This document shows, one piece after another, positions 1-11,642 of a stretch of DNA of 64,000 nt (positions are counted from its first letter, which is position 1; each line of letters opens with the position of its first letter). The notes beneath the pieces were generated by a model that searched no databases, was not told where the DNA came from, and saw only the letters and a list, made by a program, of their open reading frames with translations. The position numbers and the translations under genes were made by a program. The stretch comes from Neckera pumila (taxonomy: Eukaryota; Streptophyta; Bryopsida; Hypnales; Neckeraceae). Location of the stretch: NCBI GenBank assembly GCA_963969595.1, contig OZ018412.1:9364501-9428500 (forward strand), in the 5' to 3' direction.

Positions 1-1270
1 GTATCTAGAGGCGTTCTTGGTACCGTTGGAAATCTCTTTGCAAGGAAGGGTGCACAAACTTTGTTTTGTGGTATTTGGACCTACGGTGTGAAAGTTATTG
101 AATTTCAAATTTTTTATGAATTGGAAAATTGAATTAAGTTATTTTTTATTTTGGAAAGAGTAGAACTCTCATATTTCATGTTCAAGCGCCATGAAAAAAA
201 AGTCCTTGCACTCTTTTTGTGCATAAAGTTTTCACCTCTTAAGCTACGTTGTAAACGTTGTTGAATTTCAAAGTTTTTTATGGATTAATAAATTAGAAAA
301 AAAAAAAAAATTATTTGGTTATGGCAATGCACAAAGCCCACTAGAAAAAGTGAATCCTTGAGAGGCATTCTTGGTAGTTAGCGTTTTTTTTATTGGCTAA
401 AAATCGCCAAAATTCACCCACCGTCCATGTACTTCGATTTTACTATAGGGTTTAAAGGGGTAGAAATTGTGTTTTTTTTGCCTAATTTTGCTATCCACTA
501 AATTGTATTTAGCCATCTAGCCTTGTGCCCAAAAGCTCGCATCGCCACTAAACTCAGTCTATAATCGCCTATACTACTCTCATTATGGCTTTACATTCCA
601 AAAAAGGTCACCAAATCTTAGCCATCAGATCCCATCTTGTCACCTACTCTAATTTGTACTTCAATATCCAATACCCTAAGGTACTTTCCACAATGCACTT
701 GCGGATCACCATACTAGTCTTGTGTACAAATAGACTAAGAATCAAGACCTTTATCAAGGTTGGGTGCCCATTGCAATGACATTCTTACAATCTTATTTGT
801 AAATGATGACTTAATATTAGCTATTTGCTACTAAAATGACATGGAATGGTCATCGGTAGGTGTTGCTAGATTTTTATTTGCATTCATTTACTACTTTGAT
901 ATGCTAGCGTTCACTCATTTGTGATTTAATACTTCATTCAATACTATGAAGAATTGAAGATGGATAAATCTCCTCTTTGCTTTCTTCGTCAAAATCTATA
1001 TATAGCCAGAATTCACTAATGTTCATTTGCTATAGCGAAATTATTTTCTCCCAAAGATTGATAGAAGTAGCCACTTCTTTGAAAATTCATCCAAAATTAT
1101 CGCCACTACTTAGAAAAAGCTATATCACTAAAAGAAAAGCCCTGCTTGGTACCCTTGGAAAGCTCTTTGCGAGGAAGGGTGCATGTACGGTGTGAAAGTT
1201 AATGAATTTCAAAGCTTTATTAAAACTAAAAAAATAAGAAAATTATTTCTACTTTTATTTTGGCTGTGGC
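1..1270. repeat. AT-rich stretch with a diverged direct repeat
   Basis: No gene is recognised here. The first ~130 bases (TTGGTACCGTTGGAAATCTC, then a 'aaggaagggtgca' block and 'ggtgtgaaagtta..gaatttcaaa') recur in diverged form at about 1140-1230, and a short piece of the same family recurs near 355-375. This looks like remnants of one dispersed element in direct orientation. The small open frames at 585-779 and 977-1195 have no recognisable domain and overlap the repeat, so they are treated as chance. Confidence 0.45.
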
Positions 1271-1399
1271 AGGGCACAGGGTACGGCAGTCCATCATGAT
1301 GAAAACAAGCACTGTGACTCACTCCAAGGCTGGACAGTAGGCCCTGCTTGGCTGCTGTCCAGTGTAGGGTAAAAAACAAGACACAAAGTCCAAGTGAAC

Positions 1400-1925
1400 A
1401 ACGGCCAGGGGGGATTGACGATCGAGCTTATAGTTGTATGACGAGCCTCTTGCGGAGGTAAAGTTCAGGGTGGATGTAAAAAAAGGGACCCCCTATTTTG
1501 TGCCGTCTTTGTTCAACTATTAACACCTCTCCTAGCTAATTTGGGGCCTCTGATTGCAAATATGAACTCAGAATTTGCAAAAAAATTCATGCGTAGCAAA
1601 TAAAACGTTCCTGTGTTTTTCCCAAGGTAAAACAAGGGGGGCAAAATGGCCTCCGCAAGAGGCTCGTCATACAACTATAAGCTCGACCGGGATTGACCCC
1701 TCTATTGCTCCAAGTTTTACCCTTGCAGAAAACACTGAAATTTCTTTATACGCCACATTTGTTGAAATTTGCAATTTCTGAATTCATGTTTGCAATCAGA
1801 GGCCCCAATCTAGGGACGTGAAGAAATACAAAATTTGAGCGGCACAAAATGGGGGGCAGTTTTTACATTTACCCTTCCGATGGGGCAATAGAGGGGTCAG
1901 TCCTCCCTGGCCGTGAACAACACCC
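1400..1925. repeat. Element with interleaved inverted repeats
   Basis: A 37-bp arm at about 1424-1460 (core GACGAGCCTCTTGCGGAGG) is repeated in perfect inverted form at about 1649-1686. A second pair, GGGGCCTCTGATTGCAAA at about 1541 and its inverse ending near 1806, is interleaved with the first (order IR1, IR2, IR1', IR2') rather than nested. The outer edges (ccaggggggattga / tcagtcctccctgg) are also inverted. A diverged relative of the 1480-1650 half lies at 45040-45220 upstream of RPL6, so this is a dispersed, probably mobile, non-coding family. No transposase is visible. Confidence 0.6.
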
Positions 1926-2765
1926 CTGCTTTGTATCCAAGCACATGTATCATCCACCAACCTTTATGTCATCTGACCAGTGAGGCTAAACTCCGCATGT
2001 ACCATGAATGAATGAATACAGTGAACCCAACGAACCCAAATGAACCCAAGTTTCCAGACATAGGCTTAGTTCATTTTGATCAATTCTAAAAGTAAAGTAA
2101 AGTAAAGTAGTATGCTCTTAAAGCGACCAATTAAGCCTACCTAACTCATCATTGACAATAGAACATACTTCAAGCAACATGTCAGTCTTTCCTAGATAGG
2201 GGTTGCAATTAGAACACGGTTGATTTTGGGTGTAGTTACCTTAATTGTTACGGAGTATTTGTTTGCGACAACATCATTGGCACTATCCCTACGAGTGATT
2301 CCCTGATACCAGATTACCGGTATTATTGAATCACCATCAGATGAATGCCATTGCACCGACCAAATTGGTAGATTAGCAAACTTCACGGTCTACTAGCCTC
2401 CCCATGGTTGGTTGCACAAAAGGAGACCCAACTCAGCCGAGAATGCACTCATGTCAATAGGATGAAGGTGGGAGTAGGTGGGCGGGGGCTCCGGTTGGCA
2501 ATAAAGCAGGAAACATGATCATCATCATCGTACCCTTCCGTCTGGTCTCCGTCGTCGTCATCGTCGGGGTTCAGGAAGCACCTGTTGTGCAAGTTTTGTG
2601 GACAGGTGGGCTGGCAGGGGTGATTGGCACATGATTTGTTCAGTTGGGTGTGGATAAGAATCAAAAAACGGTTGCCATATCCACTTTTGGGGGCTTGCAA
2701 TGATGGCGGCTCTTGGGTTATTAGAGTACAGCAAGGCCGCATGGCCTTAGGGTAAGCTTCCGGTA
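1926..2765. other. Intergenic stretch, no supported gene
   Basis: About 840 bases without a recognisable gene. There is a short run of 'gaacccaa' repeats near 2020-2050 and a CAT/GTC-rich patch near 2520-2570 that gives an Asp-rich minus-strand frame (2449-2742). That frame has Cys and His residues but no recognisable zinc-finger spacing, so it is not called. Confidence 0.4.
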
Positions 2766-3121
2766 CATTAGAGGAAATTTTAGGCCTCTGGAGGGCTGTT
2801 ACACAATGCTTAGAAGTACCTTGAAATTTTATTTTTTGGGGCTGAAAATTTTATTTTTTCCCTATTCCTGCGCAGTTGAAATTGCAGTGACAATGGCATA
2901 GGAACAGGGTTTTACGAGTTAAAAATTTGTTAAATAAATAATAATAATAATAATAATAATTAAAAAAATAAAAAAAATTGCAAAATTTGATTGTTTCAGC
3001 AAGCAGTCAACCTCTCTGACTGCTCACTGGGGGACTTTTTCAGATTGATAGACCAAGCTTGGAAATAGTTTGGTCTGTTAATCTAAAGCAACCCTTCGAA
3101 GGGCTCAAAATTTCTATAATG
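2766..3121. mobile_element. MITE-like element, CATTAG family copy 1
   Basis: It begins CATTAGAGGAAATTTTAGGC and ends with the inverse (ccttcgaagggct..ctataatg), giving imperfect terminal inverted repeats of about 25-30 bp. The interior has an (AAT)n run at 2935-2962 and a short hairpin (GCAGTCA..TGACTGC) around 3003-3025. Other copies lie at 17241-17605, 30493-30906 and 63705-63993. Interiors vary while the termini stay similar, as in non-autonomous DNA elements. No coding capacity and no clear target duplication are seen. Confidence 0.65.
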
Positions 3122-3315
3122 AGTGGATAAAATAGGACAAAGGGTCTCGAGAGGTTCATCGAATTGTATGTGCAATCACATTGGACAAGGCAAAGAGGTC
3201 CTTGGGAAATACTTCTATGGTGAAAACCCACCTCCAAAAGTTTGTGGGCCTATTCTTGACAAGGAGACTTCTTTTGAAAGTATTTCTCAAAGTGCAATTA
3301 AATCATTCCCATACT

Positions 3316-4059
3316 TAATCCCTAAAGGACCAAGCTGCGTTTTTTTGGCAACATAGCAATTTTGGGCAGCTTACTATAGATGGAGTTTTTATTTTTTTTC
3401 TTTGAAAATTTTACACAACATGTGTCCAAAGAGTAGCTTTAAGGCTCAACAATTTTCGTAATTATCAACTACATAGTTTAAAAGTTATTGCATGATATGT
3501 GGTTTTCTTTGAACTTTGGGCAGCCCGGGCAGTTCAATAAAGTTCTTTAAAAAAAACTTTTTAAGAAAATAAAAATTTGAACTTGGTTCTTTAGATTTAT
3601 ATATGCATAGAAAACTTTGAATCATAATTTCAGTATATGAGTCAAAAGTTATGAGGATTTTAAGTTTGTTGGTAGTTATGGTTTTCAAAGACTCCATACC
3701 TACCCGCAAACTTAACATCCTCATAACTTTTGACTCATATATTGAAATTGAATGATTCAAAGTTTTCCATGTATATATAAATCTAAAGAACCAAGTTCAA
3801 GTTTTATTTAATTTAAAGTCATTTTTAAAGAACTTTATTGAACTGCCCGGGTTGCCTAAAGTTCAAAGAAAACCACATATCATGCAATAACTTTTAAACT
3901 ATGCAGTTGATAATTACGAAAATTGTTGAGCCTTAAAGCTATTCCTTGGACACATGTTGTGTAAAATTTTCAAAGAAAAAAAATAAAAACTCCATCCATA
4001 ATAAGTTGCCCAAAATTGCTATGTTGCCAAAAAACACAGCTTAGTCCTTTAGGGGTTAA
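3316..4059. mobile_element. TTAA-flanked long palindrome (fold-back element), copy 1
   Basis: Both ends are TTAA followed by an inverted CCCTAAAGGAC terminus (TTAA at 3316 and 4056). The left arm reads inward through 'ttggcaacatagcaattttgggcagc', 'cataacttttgactcatat' and so on. The right arm is the near-exact reverse complement over its whole length, so the 744-bp element is essentially one hairpin with its centre near 3690. No coding capacity. The same palindrome occurs at 37627-38372, and half-copies lie inside 10699-11642, 14177-16754 and 30427-31770. The TTAA flank plus CCC/GGG termini match piggyBac-type insertions; the source transposase is not in this window. Confidence 0.8.
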
Positions 4060-4731
4060 TAGTTGCTCTTTGTTGATTATTGATATTCCAGGTTTTGATT
4101 TATGAATAGCCTACAATATGTGATGGTTTTAGTGGTTTAAAGAGCTTCCACTTTGAAAATTCATAGTACTTACATATTATTATCTAAAAATTCTTTTTTG
4201 GAAAAGAATTCATGATTTTCAATTACTAATACTATAAAAATATTTTTTTCATGAAAAAGGTACCTCTGCATGTTGTGAATTGCTGATTTTGGGTGTTCTC
4301 ACCTTATGTCAACAGAGGGGAGAAGAAGTGGAGAGTAGTAACTATGACATCCTTAATTTGACAGTATGATATAAGTATGATAGATTTTCAATATGTGATA
4401 AATCTGGGGTCTATCGTTGCAAAATAGGTTTGGACAGTGATGAGAATAAAAATATTTTTGTCCAAAATTTCATTAAACACTAGCTTCAGCCTTACACTAA
4501 ATTTTTCACTGCTATTAATTATCAGGCATGCCTATGCCAAAAGACCGGGGAAAGTTGACCCCCTCATTGCTCATTTTATCAAGGAAAAACGCAAAAAAAT
4601 ATTCTTAACATGAATGATCAAATTTGAAAAAGTTTGAATTCATATTTGGAATTACACAATATAGTAGAAAATGCACTTGACAAAACCAAAGGAGCTTACC
4701 AACACTTCCTAGAATTGGGTACATTGGTGTA
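4060..4731. other. AT-rich stretch, nothing recognised
   Basis: No gene, RNA or repeat family could be assigned. The 4634-4930 open frame runs into the terminal inverted repeat of the next element and is treated as chance. Confidence 0.35.
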
Positions 4732-5978
4732 CTTAGGGCCGGTTTATACTTGGGGCTGGATTGAAGGCCAACCGGAACTCTCCAAGTTTGAACCAATAGG
4801 ATCAATCAATTTCTCTCAATCCGGCCCAAGGCTTGATACTTGGGGCCAGATGGAACCATCACTCATCCTACATGTCGCCTTAGGTGGCATAGTTTTGGCG
4901 CCAAACCATCCGGCCCCAAGGGAACAATAGGGACGAGGTTTTGGGTGGCCCGAACTCCCATCTTGGGCCGGATGGAGCCCCTCTGTTGGATTGTGCAAAT
5001 CTCCACCGTCTACCAATGAAAGGTCTTTTTTCTTTTCTTTTTTGGTAAATGCTTATTAATTCCTCCCATCTGTCGACCTTTACTGAATTCTTGGAGCATT
5101 GGTACTTTCTTATTTAATTTTTGGAGCACTGCTATGACACTTTCTTGTTTAATTATATGAAAAGAGTAATTTGTTCTCATGCATATTATCTTTGTTTAGT
5201 GGATAACTTATACTGGTATCACATTGCAATTTGGACTCTGTCCAATGTTTGCACAGAAGATTTTTAACATTCTCTGGTTACACGAGATTCTTTCGGGTTT
5301 GATTAATGATATCACATTATGTTTTTTGAAGCTAACTGAGTCGGTTTCCGTTATAGGGTTTAAGAATATACTGTTTATTTCTTGTTTTGATAATAGACAT
5401 AAAAAAAATATTATTACGGTACTAAAAATAACATGTACGGTATAACCTGATTTAGATTTATCATTGAATTCATTCAAGTTCTCGTAATAAAAAAATTCCA
5501 TACTTTTCTTTAAAAATAAGACTAAAAACATAGATTCAAATTTTATTGTTTTAAAAGATGTTTTCAAGAAGTTTTGTGATTATTTTCAAACCCCTGTATT
5601 CATATAATGACAAGACCAAAATTATCTATTGCTTGAAATTCTTGAAATTCTCATGAAAATAAATGATGGGGCTAAAAATATTAAAAAAATAGGAAGGGAA
5701 AGTAAAAGGTTCACCAAAAAAAACTCTCTTTCATTTTCAAAATATTAAAAAAATAAAGCGAGAAAGGAAACATGCTTGTTTTTATATTTTTTTTTATTTA
5801 GCATTGAAAAAATCCAAGAGCACATGAATTGGAAATTAGGCCCCAGAATCCGGCCCAAGGGCTTTACATTAATGTGGGCTGGATGGAAGAACTGTGGTCA
5901 GATTGAAGTTCAGATTGAAGGCAAATCCAGCCTGCCTTCCATCCAACCCCAAGCCAAGTATAAACCGGCCCTTAGTGG
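4732..5978. mobile_element. TIR element with GGGCCGGTTTATACTTGG termini (hAT-like)
   Basis: The left end reads CTTAGGGCCGGTTTATACTT followed by 'ggggctggattgaaggc'. The right end (5934-5978) is the inverse, 'gccttccatcc..ccaagccaagtataaaccggcccttag'. TIRs of 40 bp or more enclose 1.25 kb of AT-rich DNA without a transposase. GGGCCGG-type termini are common in plant hAT-derived elements. Flanks 'tggtgtac' and 'tggtcctc' are only a partial match to an 8-bp target duplication, so the superfamily is tentative. Confidence 0.6.
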
Positions 5979-6422
5979 TCCTCTCAATGGCTATCTCAAG
6001 CATATTTTCTAGTAGTGCCAAAGAATCTGAAATAGCTAGGAGAGATGAACCCCTAGCAAAAATCCCAAATGAAACAACCATTTTATAGATGGTATCTTGC
6101 TTTGGACAACATTTTGGAGAAAAAAAAACATTTTCTCAAAAAGTGAATATTTTCTATGCAAACTCAATTTTCTATTGACTTTCTTTTATTATATTCAAAA
6201 ACTAAGATTGCTATGGTCAAACAAATATTATAAAGAAAATAACGCAAAATACTTTATCTATTTGTCTGGTATGGAAAAAATTCACAATTTGGAAAAAGTG
6301 TTGATGTCTTCATCTGTAAATCTTATGCCTTCTTTTTACAAACCATTTTATCATTTGAATGCGGGGATGTTAAATGTATTTGTTTTAACATGTGATGCAC
6401 ATAGGTTGATTGCTTGGGTCCT

Positions 6423-8002
6423 TTAACCCTGAAGGACCAAGGCCTTTTTTTTGCCAAAAAACACTCAAAGCTGCCATTTCTATAGTGAAGTGTAAGAAAA
6501 TTTGAAAACTATCTTTTTTGCACATCTAACCGTTGGATCTCACACCTAACTAGTATGAGAATGTGTGAAAAAAATATCAAAATTTTTGACCGCACAAATT
6601 GCAAGATATCTGTGTTTAACCTCTAAATGTCCGAAGTACCAAATTTTGATGCTGACAATATTTTGAAGGTAAATGAAACCTAACTAGATTGCTATTTTTA
6701 ATAGTTCATATTTTTAAAACTCTTTTTGAATTCTAGTTTTAGCATCAAAAATCCGATTTTGAAAATGACTGATTACAATTTTTTAATTCAATATTTTGTA
6801 CAAGAGTACCTATTGCAATCTTGACTTTCCGTAGTGTTATGAGCTCTTGAAATTGAGCCTCAAATAGACTAAATCTTGGAGGAAAAATCACATTATAAAT
6901 TAATTTAAAAAAATTGTAGAGTAGATTTTGAGAAGCCAAAAATTGATTGGGATTATGCAAGTTAGGCCCTTTAGCCTCATGTTTTTTTGGTGACCAATTT
7001 TTTAGATGTAATACGCAAAAAGAGACTTGAAAATTTTTCATAGTTTTAACACCCTCATGGTCAAACATCATAATCTTTTGATTTATAAGTATTATTCTTG
7101 TGTTTTCTTTTTCTATATGATCTCTAGCATGTCTAGTTTGAATATGTACGGTTATAATTCAAAAGAATTTGGCAAAATTTATCAAGATGTTTGCTTTTTG
7201 TTCAAATTAGAGCAAATTTTTAGAGGCTCAAAACATGCTTTGGACATTTACGGATTAAAGTGAAAAAAAAGAAGTTTTTCAATACATTGCGGGACTAGAT
7301 TATTTGACTTTGAACCTTTTTACCTTTAATTTTTTGCACAACAAAGTTCTGAGCTTTAAATCTTTATGGTGGATAATTAAGGTGAAAGTCTAGGACAAAA
7401 AAATTCAAAAAAACTTAAATTTCATACTTTAAAAAATTGTTAAGTAGAAGTAGGTATGAGATAGAAGGAAAATCTAAATTATTAATATTTCTAAAAGAGA
7501 ATTAAAATACAATAATTAAAATGGTGAGATTGTTCTAGCAAGCAAACTAAAGCATATGGAATTTTGTCTTTTGAAAAATATGTGAAAATTGCATTCAGAA
7601 ATGAACCCTACAAGTTATTTTTCAAGAAGATGCTATGATTGCCCGGAAAAACAAGATTGTCAATAACTTTCTCATAACAAATCCAAATGGAATGAATCAA
7701 AGCTTTCTAATTAGAAAAAAATAGAATCTACGAGGATTATTTTATTTATTTATTTTTATATTCAAATTTTTGAATTTTTTTTGCTGTCCTTTCTTCCCTC
7801 CCTTCTAAGTTCCGAGCAATTTGGAGCATAACTTTTGTTCTTGGGCACCAGTTGAAAAAAAAAACTATATTCTCACAAAGCTCATTAGTTTTTCTATCTT
7901 CAAAGAAAATTTCAAAAAATCAAGACAAAATTTTCAACCCGTAGGTATCTGCCCGAAATTCCCATTTGTCCCCAAAAGAAACAATGGTCCTTTAGGGGTT
8001 AA
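6423..8002. mobile_element. TTAA-flanked element (family T5) interrupted by a nested element
   Basis: It starts TTAA-CCCTGAAGGACC at 6423 and ends GGTCCTTTAGGGG-TTAA at 7999. Its left (6423-6619) and right (7255-8002) parts align with the uninterrupted relative at 18052-18981; for example 'caaaatttttgac..caaatt..agata..gtttaa' on the left and 'gactagatt' plus the 'ccaaatggaatgaat' block on the right. The gap between the parts is the element 6616-7258. Truncated relatives end at 54291 and 55906. No coding capacity. Confidence 0.7.
6616..7258 (+). mobile_element. TTAA-flanked element (family T2), nested copy
   Basis: TTAA-CCTCTAAATGTCC at 6616 and GGACATTTACGGA-TTAA at 7255 bound a 643-bp element that is not a full palindrome. 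Its interior ('aagtaccaaattttgatgc', 'gcaatcttgactttccgtag', 'gtttgaatatgtacggtta') matches 17057-18055 in the same orientation and 48315-48946 in the reverse orientation. Against the intact host copy at about 18266, the insertion lies exactly at a TTAA that is present once when empty and twice when filled. Confidence 0.75.
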
Positions 8003-9404
8003 AGATTGTAGAGCCAAAAGCGAGTTTGTGGTCCAAAATGACCTTAAAACTACCCTAGGTGATGGCCATATAGTAGGGACTTCTGATGGAATCCATGAAG
8101 GTCCCAGCTCAACTTCCCAAGCTAACATTGCTTGCATAGGGTCTCTTTGTGCTGGCGCATGAAGAGTTGTTGTTTGTTCCTCCACTTATTCTTGACGGGG
8201 ATTAAGGTTGGACCACCTATATCTAACCACTTAAGCGACTGTGGTACAAATGGTGAGCAGTAGATTGCAATGGAGATTTTTTTAGTGTAGGGAGATAGAA
8301 ATTGCGATTACAAAATTTTTAGAATTGTATTCACAAAGCTAAAATTTTTGTAAATTTTGGGAGGCAAAAAGTGTTCCGAATTAGTCTCCGACATCTAGAG
8401 TCTTGCAATTCCACTCACTAAGGGGACTACTTTTTCTCCAAACCTACAAATTTCAAAATAAACATGCCGTAACACTCGGCATTTAGTAATTGTTCCTCGT
8501 AGCCTCACATATCATGCATGTCATTACAACTAGCCTCCCAAGACGCGATTCACAAAATAGTTCTACTTGGTTGGAAATACCGGTAGCCTACAAGTTGGGT
8601 ACTTATCCCTGTTTGGTAATGGGTGGTCCGATCTTAGGTCCATGGTTTGCCATGGCTGTGTCAGCTCTGTCCTTGCTGCGGCCCTCAAAGGCCGTATGTT
8701 TCAAAATTAAAAAAAATAAAAATAAATTATTGTAAAAAAGGGGTTTGATTATTTTTGGAGACCTTCAATGAAGAGTATACATGATGAATACATACTTGCT
8801 AGGCTTGATTTAGGGATATCGGATGTGTTAGGTAAAGAATTGAGTGATGGTGTTTATTTAGCATTTTGAATTTGAAAAGAGCTGAGTTGTGGGGACGATC
8901 CTAATTGCCACCACCTAAGTATTGCCAAGTGCTTGGATGAGGTTGTCTCACAGACTGAGATTTTAGCAAATCTGAGCTCTCAGAGAGTTGTCGACTGGGA
9001 CAGTTTTGCAAGCTTTGGTTGTACTCCTTGTTTCAAAATTTTGTTTTATGCTACTGATGACTCACTCCACTCAATAAGTTGCGTACCCCCTCAACCGCCA
9101 ATTTTGGGTACTGTGCCTAGTTACTAGACTGGTCGAATTTTCATATTTTGTTGTTGGCAACTGAAAGGAGCTTCCCAATGCATCGAAGAATGTGACATTT
9201 GGATATAGTTCGTAAAAGTTACATAGGGTCAACGTTTTTTTGGCTAGAGGTTCTACAAATCGTTTTTTCAACATATGCTTATGCATTGGTTTTGGAGATG
9301 TATAGAAAGTGGTGATCAAGGATTTTAGGCAAGTTGAAATTTTGGGTGTACCTACTTTAGGTAGGAAATTCATAAAGTATCTAATTTTTAAAATCATATT
9401 GTAA
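8003..9404. repeat. AT-rich stretch containing a dispersed ~260-bp repeat
   Basis: No gene is supported. About 9110-9375 ('actggtcgaattttcatatt', 'gttggcaactgaaaggagc', 'gttttggagatgtatagaaa') has a diverged second copy at about 29495-29755. Both copies are followed by a 'gtac' motif next to the start of another repeat, suggesting a shared dispersed element whose full limits are unclear. Confidence 0.5.
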
Positions 9405-10240
9405 TGTAAAATGGGGGTACCAATTAAAATGGCGTTTCTGAATTTGCTGCCAACTTTGACAGCCTCTTCAGAGCTAAAAAATTGATATTATACCATGAAA
9501 TTTTTGTCACATCATATCTTTATGTGAGTAATATGTGTACCAAATTTCAAGGCCAAAAGATTCACCAAAAAAAAAGATACTCAAAATCTACCAATATGTG
9601 TAGCTGAGAAAAAAATTTCATTGCTACCCACTTTGACAGCCTCCCAAGGATTGAATTTTTTTTGTTTGCTATGAATTTCTTTTCCAAAGATCATCTCTAT
9701 GTTGTAGAATTAGATTACCATTTTTTGTGTGGTACCCTATTGTTATCAATATAGAGATGATTTTGCCAAAAAAATTCATCATAAATAAGCAATATTTCAA
9801 CCTTTGGGAGGGTATCAAAGTTGGCTATAATGAAATTGTTTCTTACAACTACCCATGTTGGTAAGTTTCGAATATATTTTTTTTTATAAAGCTTTAGAGC
9901 TTGAAATTTGGCACACATATTATCAACATAGAGTTGATCTCTGGAAAAAAAATTCATGGTAAGAAAAAACATTTCAGCCCTTGGGAGGTTGTCAAAGTTG
10001 GTAGTAGTGAAATTTTTCTCACAGCTACATATGTTGGTAGTTTTTGTATATCTTTTTTGTTTGAATGTTTTGACCTTGAAATTTGGTACACATGTTACTA
10101 ACATAGAGATGATCTTTGGAAAATAAATTCATTATAAAAAACCAATTTTTAGCCTTCGAAAGGGTATTAAAGTTAGCAACAGTGAAAGTTCTTTTCCTAG
10201 GAATGCAAAGACGCCATTTTGAGTGGTACCCTACTGTACG
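9405..10240. repeat. Element with ~176-bp internal repeats in opposing orientation
   Basis: Termini 'gggggtaccaattaaaatgg' at 9412 and 'ccattttgagtggtacccta' near 10210-10232 are inverted. Inside, three head-to-tail units of about 175-177 bp start at the motif 'atagagatgat' at 9751, 9928 and 10103. One to two further units between about 9440 and 9710 run the opposite way, so the array folds back around 9730. The unit is translatable in places (minus-strand frame at 9715-10104 with an internally repeated peptide), but that follows from the DNA repeat and no protein is claimed. Confidence 0.6.
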
Positions 10241-10698
10241 TAGCAATGGTAAACATAATGTTTTTAGAGTCCAATGATTGTTGTGTTTCATAGAGGCAAT
10301 TGAAAGTTTAGACAGGGTCCTACTATCTTAATTTTTTAGAAGTTTTTTTGAAACATTCTTCTTAGATTGAAAGACATTTTGGTTTTCTAAAAAATGTAGT
10401 TTTTATATCAACAAGAGTTTGGGAGTAAAAGATATGCCAACATAATCTTAGAATTCTTGAGCCTAGGCAACCAAAAAATCACACAAAGGCTAGAAGTAAA
10501 CTAAAAGGAAAATTTGTTTACTATAAAATATACTTTTGTCTACAAAGGAAGCTTTGATTCATTCTATTTGCATAAGTGTGATGCAAAAGTTAAGGTCCAT
10601 CTTGTTTCAAATCAAACAAAGTTGAGAACAAAAAAAAATTCTAAAAAGCTAACATACTATATTCATTTTTTAATTAGTTTATCCAATTTTCTCAAAAA

Positions 10699-11642
10699 TT
10701 AACTCCTAAAGGACTAACATGCGTTTTTTGGTTGTATAGAAATTTTGGGCATGTATGTATGACTAGAGATATCCATATTTGAGGCTGAAATTTTAATAGA
10801 AGGTGGGGACAAGGAATATCTTCATGTGTACCAAGTTTCATGACATTTTGAAATACGAGTCAAAAGTTGTGACCTAATATGTTACTTTTTTTTTGTAACT
10901 GGGCAGTTTGGGCAAATCAGAAAAAATCATTTTTTTTGGAATTTTTTTTTTTGAAATTGGTTCTCTTCATTTATATATACTTAAAAAGCTTTAAGTCATT
11001 CCATTTCAATCAATGAGTCAAAAGTTATGAGGGTTTTTGGTTTGCAAGCAGTTACAGATTGTCTACTCTAAAAAACCCTTTAAAGTTGTTTATTTAACTT
11101 AATTTTCAATATTTTTGGAAAAAAAAAACACCCTAGGATGTAGACTAATTATTACAACATTACATGTAGATTGATTATTACAACAACCGTTGGGATTGGC
11201 ATTTTTAAATTCCATGATTAAATTTTTAGCAATTTAGTATTTTGAATCATTTTCTGCTTCTTTCTACTTACTATTTTTTTCCTATATGTTGTACAATTCC
11301 AAATGATGTGAAATTTTTCAAGCATATAGACAACTTGTTTAGGAAACTGAATTCAAAGAAGCACCACCTTTATCGTCATTTTTTCATTGAAAAGTGAGCT
11401 TGCAAAGTGCTGCTGCCCGGGTTTTCGCAGGATTGAAAAAATGGTTTTCAAGACTTTGAGTGCTTATATCTTATGATCCACACGGTGGAATTTTCTGAAA
11501 TTTTTACCACATGTTTTCAAAATATCATACTACAAGATCCTACGGTTACATGTGTCAAAAATTGTTTTTTTCCAAAAATTTGGTAGTTGTATTTAAAATG
11601 GCAGTTTTGGAGCGTTTTTGGTCATGAAACTTTAGGGGTTAA
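10699..11642. mobile_element. TTAA-flanked composite element (family T4), intact copy
   Basis: TTAA-CTCCTAAAGGAC at 10699 and ACTTTAGGGG-TTAA at 11639 delimit 944 bp. The left half resembles one arm of the 3316-4059 palindrome. The right half ('gggcagcagc', 'ccacacggtggaatttt', 'catgttttcaaaatatcat', 'ggcagttttggagcgttttt') is a different sequence that recurs inverted at 30427-31770. The latter is longer by about the size of the CATTAG-family insert it carries, so this copy is its empty-site comparator. Confidence 0.7.

Noticed and set aside
2449..2742. 97-codon frame with an Asp run
   Set aside because: The Asp run is due to a CAT/GTC simple repeat; no zinc-finger spacing could be made out.
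9715..10104. 129-codon minus-strand frame with internal peptide repeat
   Set aside because: The peptide repeat simply reflects the ~176-bp DNA repeat; frames drift between units and no domain is present.
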